From Candidatus Hydrogenedentota bacterium (GTDB taxonomy: Bacteria > Hydrogenedentota > Hydrogenedentia > Hydrogenedentales > CAITNO01): 5,588 nt of DNA. Below are positions 1 to 5,588 of the stretch, piece by piece. Below the pieces are notes generated by a model. It saw only the letters and a list, made by a program, of their open reading frames with translations, ran no database searches and was not told the DNA's origin. The DNA lies in contig SLFT01000082.1 of NCBI GenBank assembly GCA_007124105.1, positions 1 through 5,588 of the forward strand, in the 5' to 3' direction. The stretch's first letter is position 1. Each line of letters opens with the position of its first letter. A program made the position numbers and the translations under genes.

Positions 1-813
1 AGGGGCTGTAGCCGTCGAGGTATTGCCGTCTCCAAAATTCCAGGCGCGCGCCAGTATGGGCGTATCCTCAATACTGGACAAGTCATTAAATGTAATATAG
101 TCGTTGACATATACATTGGTCTCGGATGCGGCGAAATCAACAATATTGGCCGGTTTCTTTACCTGAATGTACGCTGGTTTTACAACCTTGCGGCTGTAGC
201 CCTTGTCGGTGGTAATGGTCAAGGTAATATCGTAAATGCCAGCCTCGGAATACAAATGGGACGGGTTTTGACGCGTGGAAATAGCGCCGTCGCCAAACTC
301 CCATAACCAAGCCTCTATCTCGCCAGCGTCTTCCGTGCCAATACTCATGTCCAGCAGTTCCACCGGCTGACCCAGGCCCACGGTGCGCGCTTTCGCCCTG
401 AAGTCTGCATGCAACACCTCATCCGCCAGTACAGTCACCACAACTTCGGATGAGCCGCGGGCGGTTAGATACAGGTTGCCTTTGTTGAGGCCGAACGCCA
501 GTTTCCCCCGATCAATTTGCACCGGGATTCTTATCGGGTTTGTCGGGCCGCGGCTGGTGCATTGGTCGGCTATGTCAAGGCAGTTTTGCGGCAGAATCCA
601 GTCCTGGTCCGTCCGCACCACAAGCGGTTCCATTGCACCGCCTGTAAAGGTTTTATGCACCCGCAACACTATCTCATCCCTATTCAAGCCAAAATCAAGC
701 GTGTCGGAAGAAACAAGTAAATGCACCCCTACATCGGGCGGGCATCCCAGTAAACCAATACCCAGCAATGCCGCGACAATGACGGCGCTCAAGGGCGTTC
801 GCATATTTTTCAT
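1..813 (-). CDS. Lipoprotein with BACON-like and PKD domains (partial, 3' end beyond left edge)
   Basis: This frame is open from ATG 813 to the left edge and gives 271 residues without a stop; the C-terminus is missing. Seen: a lysine/arginine-containing start (MKNMR), a hydrophobic stretch, and a lipobox LLGC with Cys24, which points to signal peptidase II cleavage and lipid anchoring. Residues about 36-131 resemble a BACON-type beta sandwich: a DTLDFG opening, a DWILP strand, a QIDRGKLAFG strand, then glycine-rich and valine-rich strands. Residues about 138-218 form a PKD domain with WLWEFGDG (169-176) and GIYDITLTI (192-200). A second PKD starts near 220 and shows WNFGDG (259-264) before the cut. 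Known of these families: extracellular beta domains, often linked to glycan or protein binding. The specific ligand is unknown. The start is supported by AAGGAG at 830-825, 11 bases upstream; Met4 is a less likely alternative. The gene has its own promoter at 907-935. Confidence 0.88.
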   Translation of the reverse strand, partial: MKNMRTPLSAVIVAALLGIGLLGCPPDVGVHLLVSSDTLDFGLNRDEIVLRVHKTFTGGAMEPLVVRTDQDWILPQNCLDIADQCTSRGPTNPIRIPVQIDRGKLAFGLNKGNLYLTARGSSEVVVTVLADEVLHADFRAKARTVGLGQPVELLDMSIGTEDAGEIEAWLWEFGDGAISTRQNPSHLYSEAGIYDITLTITTDKGYSRKVVKPAYIQVKKPANIVDFAASETNVYVNDYITFNDLSSIEDTPILARAWNFGDGNTSTATAP

Positions 814-906
814 GATATAAAGGACTCCTTGCGCATAACACGGCATTTCACTACAGTCTCAGACAACGTCCCGAGAACATGACAGCATTCCTTAATGTAT
901 GATACC

Positions 907-935
907 ATAATGTCAGTTGCCCGCGCAGTTGTCAA
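907..935 (-). promoter_or_regulatory. Sigma-70-type promoter of the PKD lipoprotein gene
   Basis: Read on the minus strand, a perfect TTGACA (935-930) is followed by a 17-base spacer and CATTAT (912-907), which matches the TATAAT consensus at four of six positions with the ideal spacing. Transcription would begin near 900 and leave a leader of about 85 bases before ATG 813. A 9-base odd palindrome, GTATCATAC (905-897), lies directly after the -10 box over the likely start point and could be an operator, although such short palindromes also arise by chance. The promoter fits the downstream gene in orientation and distance. Confidence 0.72.
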
Positions 936-1043
936 GAATTATTCCGCGTCAACTATTAGCATCTAAATATATTCTACACCATCAGCCCATGAAAAAACAC
1001 GCGCGACGGGCCTGTTGCGTTGCCGTTGATTCATTAGTAGGCA

Positions 1044-1071
1044 TTGACAATTTTACTGTTTGTGATATTAT
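1044..1071 (+). promoter_or_regulatory. Strong orphan promoter with extended -10, facing rightward
   Basis: TTGACA (1044-1049), a 16-base spacer and TATTAT (1066-1071), preceded by TGA at 1063-1065, give an extended -10 (TGn-TATTAT). The -35 box is perfect and the -10 differs from consensus at one base. Transcription would start near 1078. The first sequence downstream is the antisense strand of the DJ-1-like gene, and no plus-strand gene follows until pabBC at 1929. The -10 box sits inside an 11-base odd palindrome, TGATATTATCA (1063-1073). A second palindrome, GTAATCATTAC, lies at 1085-1095. The product is unknown: an antisense or small RNA, or a chance promoter in AT-rich sequence, are all possible. 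Confidence 0.55.
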
Positions 1072-1125
1072 CAATCCCTACAGAGTAATCATTACCCCGT
1101 GGACACGCGGCCAGTGAGGCAATTG

Positions 1126-1680
1126 TCAGGAGCGCACAAGGGCCTGCTCCACCTGTACCCGTGTTTCGGCGTCCACAAGCGTCTCAAGTAAGGCGAGCGC
1201 AAAGTCCAGCGCCGTACCGGGGCCGCGCGAGGTCAACACGCGTCCATCACTTTCAACAGCAGTGCCTGTGTATGTCGCACCTGGATATTGCGACGCGTCA
1301 AGCAGACCTGGATAAGCGGTAAATTTTCGACCGTCGAGCAGCCCCGCTCTGCCCAGCGCCATGGGCGCGGCGCATATTGCAGCCACATACCGCCCCGAAT
1401 CATGCACTTCCTTCAAATAGGCAACAAATTTCCCGTGTTCCGTCAAGGTCGTGGCGCCGCATAAGCCGCCTGGAATCACGACCATGTCGCACCCGTCCTC
1501 GGCCATGGCTTTGTCGAGAGTGGTGTCCGCCGCCAACGTCACGCCGCGACTCGCGACAACCAGTTGTTCATCCATACTTGCCGTAACTACGCGCACATCG
1601 CCGCGCCGTAAAATATCAATGAGCGTAACGGCCTCCAATTCTTCACATCCCGGGGCCAGAGGGATTAGTACTTGTTTCAT
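1126..1680 (-). CDS. DJ-1/YajL-type protein of the DJ-1/PfpI superfamily
   Basis: The product has 184 residues from ATG 1680, the usual size for a one-domain DJ-1 protein. It aligns by eye along its whole length with human DJ-1 and E. coli YajL. Seen: the N-terminal strand followed by GCEELEAV, where Glu16 matches the DJ-1 glutamate that contacts the reactive cysteine; SRGV (44-47); VVIPGG (67-72); the nucleophile elbow AAICAAPMAL with Cys103, matching DJ-1 Cys106; and the late signature LTSRGPGTALDFALALLETL (149-168). DJ-1's His126 position (THP) is tyrosine here (AYP), as other bacterial members also lack the histidine. Family roles include chaperone, oxidative-stress and disputed glyoxalase or deglycase activities; which applies cannot be told from sequence. 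It is probably cytosolic, as no signal peptide is visible. It stands alone and diverges from pabBC. An upstream TTG at 1713 would add 11 unrelated residues; the ATG has the better ribosome binding site. Confidence 0.9.
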   Translation of the reverse strand: MKQVLIPLAPGCEELEAVTLIDILRRGDVRVVTASMDEQLVVASRGVTLAADTTLDKAMAEDGCDMVVIPGGLCGATTLTEHGKFVAYLKEVHDSGRYVAAICAAPMALGRAGLLDGRKFTAYPGLLDASQYPGATYTGTAVESDGRVLTSRGPGTALDFALALLETLVDAETRVQVEQALVRS

Positions 1681-1684
1681 GATG

Positions 1685-1691
1685 CCTCTCC
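1685..1691 (-). promoter_or_regulatory. Ribosome binding site that fixes the DJ-1-like start
   Basis: On the minus strand GGAGAGG (1691-1685) precedes ATG 1680. The GGAG core is seven bases from the start codon, which is a good Shine-Dalgarno distance. The first residues after this ATG (MKQVLIPLAPG) begin the family's first beta strand, so the motif and the homology agree on this start over the TTG at 1713. Confidence 0.7.
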
Positions 1692-1784
1692 ATATCGTTA
1701 CCCAACACAACAAAGCCGACCTGTGTTTTCATCAGTCGCCTACAACGATTTAGAGCGTTGCTCAAGAAAACACCTTGTGTTTCT

Positions 1785-1814
1785 ATAATAGCAGAAATCG
1801 CTTGGCGTTGTAGA
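1785..1814 (-). promoter_or_regulatory. Candidate promoter of the DJ-1-like gene
   Basis: Read on the minus strand, TATTAT (1790-1785) is preceded by TGC (1793-1791), an extended -10. TCTACA (1814-1809), four of six matches to TTGACA, lies 18 bases upstream of it. Transcription would begin near 1778 and give a leader of about 97 bases. The -10 lies in the odd palindrome CTATAATAG (1783-1791), so the same bases also spell TATAAT on the plus strand (1784-1789). The box may therefore work in either direction. Confidence 0.45.
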
Positions 1815-1832
1815 GTGGCGCTTTCCATTGCA

Positions 1833-1838
1833 TATAAT
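1833..1838 (+). promoter_or_regulatory. Candidate -10 box of the pabBC promoter
   Basis: A perfect TATAAT lies 90 bases upstream of the pabBC start codon. No good -35 box is present at 16-18 bases; the nearest weak candidate is TTGTAG (1808-1813) with a 19-base spacer. A start near 1845 would leave an 84-base leader. The 10-base perfect palindrome TGCGTACGCA (1848-1857) would lie just inside the transcript. Another weaker -10 candidate, TACAAT, is at 1866-1871. Either position puts the 5' part of the longer open frame (from ATG 1758) upstream of the transcript start. Confidence 0.4.
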
Positions 1839-1847
1839 ATTTACCTG

Positions 1848-1857
1848 TGCGTACGCA
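1848..1857. repeat. 10-base perfect palindrome in the DJ-1/pabBC spacer
   Basis: TGCGTACGCA reads the same on both strands. It lies ten bases after the TATAAT at 1833-1838, close to the expected pabBC start point, where a bound repressor would block initiation. The symmetry does not extend further on either side. No regulator gene is present in the window, so its use as an operator is only a suggestion. Confidence 0.3.
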
Positions 1858-1928
1858 TTATCCGTTACAATGTCTTGGGCTGTCCGGGGGGCGTTGCCAG
1901 TGAAGTTAAAGGCTGTTCAACCGACGTT

Positions 1929-3725
1929 ATGTGTATAATAAAATCAGAAAAATATGGCGATGTCCTGTTTGTGTCCTCTACAGACGCATGGCAATTCAGC
2001 GCTCCCGAATCCGTCATAGCATGTTACAACCAGGCGGACGTAGTGGACGCATTGCGTCGCGTGGATATAGCCATTGGTCAGGGACGCTATGTGGCGGGAT
2101 TTCTTGCATACGAAGCGGGGTGGCCCCTTCTTGGCCGCCCCTCCAAACAGTGCGCAGCGGGTCTTCCACTGATATGGTTCGGCGTTTACAAGGAGCGGGC
2201 TCCTGTTTCACCTGCGCGGCCCGGCCCAACCGACGCGCCCCCGCCCCCCCTTATGTGGACTCCACAGCTACGCGCCGACGCGTACCGTTCTTGTTACGAC
2301 CGTGTCCGCGCCTATATTGGCGCAGGCGATGTCTACCAGATAAACCTCACCTTTCCCCTGACGACGCATTTCCAAGGCGACCCGTCGGCATGGTTCTGGC
2401 GATTACATGCGACGCAACCGACAGACCACGCGGCCTACCTCGACCTCGGGCGTTACAAGATTCTTTCGTTGTCGCCAGAGCTGTTTTTCCGGCTTCAGGG
2501 CGATGTGTTGACCACGCGCCCCATGAAGGGCACCTTGCCGCGCGGCCCGTATCCCGAGGCGGACGCGCAAGCGCGCGCACAATTGTATTCCAGCGAAAAG
2601 GACCGCGCCGAAAATGTCATGATCGTAGACTTACTGCGCAACGACATGGGCCGGATCAGCGCGACAGGGTCGGTACAGGTAAAGGGATTATTTGACATTG
2701 AGCGCTACGCTACCGTATGGCAGATGACCAGCACAATACAGTCCCGAACAAACGCGTCTTTCTCGGAACTTATGATCGCGCTGTTCCCCTCGGGTTCAGT
2801 AACAGGAGCGCCCAAGATTCGCGCCATGGAGATTATTGACGAGCTTGAGGCAACGCCGCGCGGCGTTTACTGCGGCGCTATCGGCTGGTGGGGCCCGAAC
2901 CGTCAGGCAGCATTCAACGTCGCCATACGAACGCTTACAGTGGACACGCACACATATAAGGCAACATACCCCGTAGGCGGCGGCATCACCTGGTATTCCA
3001 ACGTGAACGACGAGTATGCGGAGTGTATTGCCAAGGCAAAAACAGTAATGGCCGCCCCGCCTTCCTTCAGTTTACTGGAAACCATATTATATGACGACGT
3101 TCTCTTCTTGCTCGAAGCGCATCTCGACCGGCTGTGCGCCAGCGCCGCCTTTTTCAACATCCCCATGGACAGGCAACGCGTTCGAGCAGCATTGGTTGCT
3201 GCAGCAGAGAACTTATCCGAAGGACGCTGGAAAATCCGCCTACGCATACATCGCAACGGCGCACACCAGATCGAGGCGGCGCCGCTTCCCGACACAACCA
3301 TTCATGATCCGTTCGTAGTACCCCCGTATGTCCAGCCGCCCACCCAACCGAATTATCTGCAAGTGTCCCTGGCAACCACGCCCGTAGACAAGAGCGACCA
3401 GTTCCTATACCACAAGACCACCCATCGGGCTGTGTATGAAGAAGCGAAGAAAAACTGTCCTGACGCAGACGATGTGCTGTTGTGGAACGAAGCAGGCGAA
3501 TTGACTGAGAGCACTATCGCGAATATCGTAGTGGAACTGGACGGCAAACGCATCACGCCGCCGGTCTCCTGTGGGCTGCTTGCCGGGGTGATGCGCGGCG
3601 CGCTGCTGCGCAAGGGCGAAATTCAAGAAGGAATCATCCACAAACATGACTTGGAACGTATCGGTGCGCTATTCCTGGTCAACTCCGTACGCGGCTGGAT
3701 GCGGGCATCCCTGAAAAATGAATGA
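1929..3725 (+). CDS. pabBC: Aminodeoxychorismate synthase component I fused to aminodeoxychorismate lyase (PabB-PabC)
   Basis: This 598-residue chain would catalyse two folate-pathway steps: chorismate plus ammonia to 4-amino-4-deoxychorismate, then pyridoxal-phosphate-dependent release of pyruvate to give 4-aminobenzoate. The PabB half (about 1-375) shows an N-terminal YVAGFLAYEAG strand, YQINLT (136-141), SPELFF (182-187), PMKGT with Lys200, ENVMIVDLLRND (228-239), GSVTGAPK (289-296) and VGGGI (349-353). The lysine in PMKGT separates PabB from anthranilate synthase TrpE, which has alanine there. The PabC half (about 380-598) is a class IV aminotransferase fold with YHKTTHR, where Lys496 is the likely cofactor lysine, then TESTIAN (526-532) and CGLLAGVMRG (548-557). 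Both halves look intact. PabA, the glutaminase partner, is not in the window. The frame is open back to ATG 1758, but those 57 codons do not resemble PabB and cover the likely promoter; ATG 1929 gives the normal N-terminus, although no strong ribosome binding site precedes it. Cytosolic. Confidence 0.93.
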   Translation: MCIIKSEKYGDVLFVSSTDAWQFSAPESVIACYNQADVVDALRRVDIAIGQGRYVAGFLAYEAGWPLLGRPSKQCAAGLPLIWFGVYKERAPVSPARPGPTDAPPPPLMWTPQLRADAYRSCYDRVRAYIGAGDVYQINLTFPLTTHFQGDPSAWFWRLHATQPTDHAAYLDLGRYKILSLSPELFFRLQGDVLTTRPMKGTLPRGPYPEADAQARAQLYSSEKDRAENVMIVDLLRNDMGRISATGSVQVKGLFDIERYATVWQMTSTIQSRTNASFSELMIALFPSGSVTGAPKIRAMEIIDELEATPRGVYCGAIGWWGPNRQAAFNVAIRTLTVDTHTYKATYPVGGGITWYSNVNDEYAECIAKAKTVMAAPPSFSLLETILYDDVLFLLEAHLDRLCASAAFFNIPMDRQRVRAALVAAAENLSEGRWKIRLRIHRNGAHQIEAAPLPDTTIHDPFVVPPYVQPPTQPNYLQVSLATTPVDKSDQFLYHKTTHRAVYEEAKKNCPDADDVLLWNEAGELTESTIANIVVELDGKRITPPVSCGLLAGVMRGALLRKGEIQEGIIHKHDLERIGALFLVNSVRGWMRASLKNE

Positions 3726-3787
3726 AGCGGGGCTGTACCATCAACCAAACGTTTTTGCAGCGTTGCTCCAACACCAGACAGCTACAC

Positions 3788-3803
3788 GGGCCCCTGCCTT
3801 TTT
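3788..3803 (+). terminator. Weak candidate intrinsic terminator after pabBC
   Basis: In the 110-base convergent spacer, GGGC (3788-3791) can pair with GCCT (3796-3799) around a four-base loop, with one G-U pair. A T-run follows (3800-3803). The stem is only four pairs, so this is a marginal call. The opposite strand has no comparable hairpin with a T-run for the convergent glycosidase gene. Confidence 0.22.
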
Positions 3804-3835
3804 ATGTGGTGGAATCGGGGCAATTATTTGCGCGA

Positions 3836-5588
3836 CTATTCCGTTTCGGGCATAATTCGAAACGCCAGCTGTGACTGTCCCAACGCCCCGAAATCGCCTG
3901 CGAGGTACAGCCATGCCCCTTCCTCCGCCGATGCGCCCGGCTCGGGTATGTACAAACGCAGCGGCTGAACAAGGCGCTCCATGGGTTCCAAACTTATCGT
4001 CCAGGCATCCGGTTCACACTGCCAGCCGGGAGGCAATTCTGTTGCCGTGACCACGCCCGTTGCCGTGTCTTCCCCAAAATTGTACGCCACTATCGCCACA
4101 TCATGGTTTCCCGGACTCATAACGCGGTCGTGTTCGTGCGCCCAATCCACAACACGTCCCACAATGGGCGCGTCAGGCGCGCGCAATTGCAGTACCACCG
4201 GCGACGGTTTCTCCTGTGCGTCTACGTTTACAGGCGCCGGCTTTTCCAGCGCCAGGGAATCTGCTGCCCCTTCCGCCAATACAATGAACAAGGGCGCACT
4301 GGTCAGCCGCTCGGGCAATGCGTTGCCAAGGCTGCGCCCGAGATAGTCATAAACAGCCGCGACAGGCAGTTCGGGCGGCAGCGCCGCCTCCGCCGCAGCG
4401 CGCCCCCGCTCAGGCCAATCAACACGCGCTTCTGTCCAGGCAACCAGAACGTCCCGCGCACTGCCATCTGGAAACGCGCGAAAGGCAAACACGTACACAT
4501 CCGGGCGGGCGCCGCCGCCGACACGTCCCAGATAGCGCGCGCCCGCCAGAAACCGTCCGGTTGCGGCCAGCGCCACAAAGCCCATGCGCGGCGTGTAATC
4601 GTGACGCAGCAATCCGAACTGCACGGTTCCCTGCTGTTCCATATAGTGGGGTAAAATGAAATGGAAATGTCGGGTTGCGCCCGCTGCGAGACTGGACGCG
4701 TAAGACTGCACAATAAACTCCGCCTTCCGACGCTCGTTTTCATGGGTAATATCGCCATAAGGCGAGTCAGGGTCCGCGCGCATGCCGCGGTCGGATTCCG
4801 TCACCCACAGCGGTTTGCCCGCCGCCGCGTCGAGGGCGTGTTGGCGCAGTCGCGGGTAATCGTGACACCAGTCGTAGGAGTGCATGGCGTACACGTCAAA
4901 GTAAGAGGAGACGCCGTTTGCGCTGATGCCGCGCGACAGGGCGGCGGAGTTGATGCCGCCCAGGGGCGCCCAGGTTACAATCGCATCCGGGTTGCCCGCG
5001 CGAAACCCCAGGTATGCCGCCTTCTGATGAGAACACAGCGCGTCAATGGCATGGCCGCCAAAATTGCCGGCGTTGCCTTCGTTCCACGGTTGCCACGCCT
5101 GCACGCGTTCGCCAAAATAAAGCGATGCATCGCGACAGAAACGCCAGGTGTCCCGCAAATCTGCGGGAACACGTCCCCGGTCGCTGTTGCGTTCCCACGT
5201 CCATGACGGCGAGTCATGAAACACCTGCACCAGTTGCAGGCCATGTTCCCGCTGTAAGTCGGCGGTGCGATCATATACGGTGTCCCGCAGCAATGGCTCG
5301 TCGCGTTCAGGCTGCATGTCACGCCAGCGGAGCCGGTCGCGTACCATGCGCACCCCCGCCATTCGCGCCAACCGCGCACAATGTTCCCATATCGTCGGAT
5401 CGTTTTCCGGAACCCACGACATGGCCACATCCAGCGCGACAGGCGTGTCCTCAGGCGGCGCAACGGGCTGTCGCGCCAACACTGCCGTCGTCGTAAATGA
5501 CACATCCTCGTCGAGCGCTGTTGAAAATACAACACGATACCAGCCTGTAGGCAGCGCTCCCAGTGTTATGCTCCCATCAGATTTCAGC
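3836..5588 (-). CDS. Clan GH-A-type glycoside hydrolase (partial, N-terminus beyond right edge)
   Basis: The frame has no stop from TAG 3838-3836 to the right edge: 583 residues are visible and the start lies outside. GTG 5503 is not a credible start, because coding-like sequence (GALPTGWYRVVF) continues upstream and no properly spaced ribosome binding site precedes it. Order seen: the end of an N-terminal beta domain (5588 to about 5440); a TIM-barrel-like catalytic domain (about 5440-4530) with VRDRLRW, QVFHDSPSW, WQPWNEGNAG, VYAMHSYDW, LWVTESDRG and HFHFILPHYMEQ; then C-terminal beta-rich segments, the last with DVAIVAYNFG and LPPGW, like NEW3-type domains. The Glu in WNE (codon 5080-5078) matches the clan GH-A acid/base, and the Glu in VTES (4798-4796) the nucleophile. 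It should therefore be a retaining glycosidase, perhaps near GH39 or GH5; exact family and substrate are not readable. Probably exported, but the signal region is off-window. It is convergent with pabBC. Confidence 0.82.
   Translation of the reverse strand, partial: LKSDGSITLGALPTGWYRVVFSTALDEDVSFTTTAVLARQPVAPPEDTPVALDVAMSWVPENDPTIWEHCARLARMAGVRMVRDRLRWRDMQPERDEPLLRDTVYDRTADLQREHGLQLVQVFHDSPSWTWERNSDRGRVPADLRDTWRFCRDASLYFGERVQAWQPWNEGNAGNFGGHAIDALCSHQKAAYLGFRAGNPDAIVTWAPLGGINSAALSRGISANGVSSYFDVYAMHSYDWCHDYPRLRQHALDAAAGKPLWVTESDRGMRADPDSPYGDITHENERRKAEFIVQSYASSLAAGATRHFHFILPHYMEQQGTVQFGLLRHDYTPRMGFVALAATGRFLAGARYLGRVGGGARPDVYVFAFRAFPDGSARDVLVAWTEARVDWPERGRAAAEAALPPELPVAAVYDYLGRSLGNALPERLTSAPLFIVLAEGAADSLALEKPAPVNVDAQEKPSPVVLQLRAPDAPIVGRVVDWAHEHDRVMSPGNHDVAIVAYNFGEDTATGVVTATELPPGWQCEPDAWTISLEPMERLVQPLRLYIPEPGASAEEGAWLYLAGDFGALGQSQLAFRIMPETE

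Larger units (their letters stand above)
814..1125. other. 312-base intergenic region with two outward-facing promoters
   Basis: This spacer lies between the start of the lipoprotein gene and the end of the DJ-1-like gene. It is clearly richer in A+T than the flanking coding sequence. It holds the lipoprotein promoter (907-935, leftward) and a second strong promoter (1044-1071, rightward), with 108 bases between the two -35 boxes. I see no tRNA, no convincing small gene and no clear T-tailed hairpin for the DJ-1-like gene that ends here. A 42-codon plus-strand reading frame from ATG 989 to TGA 1117 exists, but it has no ribosome binding site and contains the rightward promoter inside it, so I do not call it. 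Confidence 0.7.

Noticed and set aside
383..820. Plus-strand reading frame of 145 codons
   Set aside because: It lies opposite the lipoprotein gene, whose minus-strand frame has a lipobox, PKD motifs, a ribosome binding site and a promoter. The plus-strand product shows no family features.
992..1019. Possible G-U-containing hairpin around GGGCCT
   Set aside because: It has no T-run and lies between two outward-facing promoters, so it would not be in either transcript as a terminator.
989..1117. Small plus-strand frame starting MKKHARR, 42 codons
   Set aside because: It has no ribosome binding site, no recognisable features, and contains the TTGACA and TATTAT boxes of the rightward promoter within it.
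1099..1191. 30-codon GTG-started frame downstream of the orphan promoter
   Set aside because: It has no ribosome binding site and mostly mirrors the DJ-1-like coding strand, so it is probably chance.
1931..2695. Plus-strand 254-codon frame offset inside pabBC
   Set aside because: It overlaps the clearly conserved PabB frame. The product is rich in Arg, Pro and Ser without motifs, as expected for an out-of-frame reading of GC-rich DNA.
3981..5496. Several long plus-strand frames opposite the glycosidase gene
   Set aside because: They are antisense to a gene with recognisable catalytic motifs, they are low-complexity and arginine-rich, and they have no supported starts.
5501..5503. GTG as the start of the glycosidase gene
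   Set aside because: The same frame stays open to the edge with beta-domain-like sequence (GWYRVV). The only purine-rich stretch (GAGGA) is almost touching the GTG, so the gene is better treated as cut by the window.
1..5588. Search for CRISPR arrays, tRNA/rRNA genes, transposases, attachment sites, toxin-antitoxin or defence genes
   Set aside because: I saw no spaced direct repeats, cloverleaf-like segments, transposase motifs or terminal inverted repeats. All large frames are accounted for by the four genes listed.

Overview
The window looks like ordinary bacterial chromosome. It holds four protein-coding genes, and the outer two are cut by the window edges. There are no RNA genes, insertion sequences, CRISPR arrays, or signs of a phage or defence island. 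The coding parts are moderately GC-rich and the spacers are more AT-rich, with TTGACA / TATAAT-like promoters. A lipoprotein with a BACON-like and PKD domains, next to a clan GH-A-type glycosidase, fits a Gram-negative, polysaccharide-using lineage such as Lentisphaerae/Verrucomicrobia, Planctomycetes or Hydrogenedentes relatives. This is inference from gene style only; nothing here fixes the phylum.

Layout, left to right: (1) 1-813, minus strand: the N-terminal 271 residues of a secreted lipoprotein, with a lipobox cysteine, a BACON-like beta domain, one full PKD domain and the start of a second. It has a near-consensus promoter at 907-935. (2) 814-1125: a 312-base spacer. It carries that promoter and a second strong promoter pointing the other way (1044-1071) with no recognisable gene in front of it. 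(3) 1126-1680, minus strand: a DJ-1/YajL-type protein with an intact nucleophile-elbow cysteine. (4) 1681-1928: a divergent promoter region. (5) 1929-3725, plus strand: a PabB-PabC fusion, joining aminodeoxychorismate synthase component I and aminodeoxychorismate lyase in one chain. It makes 4-aminobenzoate for folate from chorismate, using ammonia from a PabA partner not encoded here. (6) 3726-3835: a short convergent spacer. (7) 3836 to the right edge, minus strand: the C-terminal 583 residues of a large glycoside-hydrolase-like protein with both clan GH-A catalytic glutamates and a C-terminal beta domain.

The genes do not form one pathway or operon: each has its own apparent transcription unit, and neighbours are divergent, convergent or separated by spacers. 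The lipoprotein and the glycosidase may both act on glycans at the cell surface or in the periplasm. The PabBC fusion is core metabolism, and the DJ-1 homologue is probably a stress or repair protein. I found no clear sign of a new multi-gene system. The points most worth a second look are the orphan outward promoter at 1044-1071, the short palindromes next to the start sites of three promoters, the compact DJ-1/pabBC divergent promoter, and the multidomain lipoprotein and glycosidase cut by the edges.
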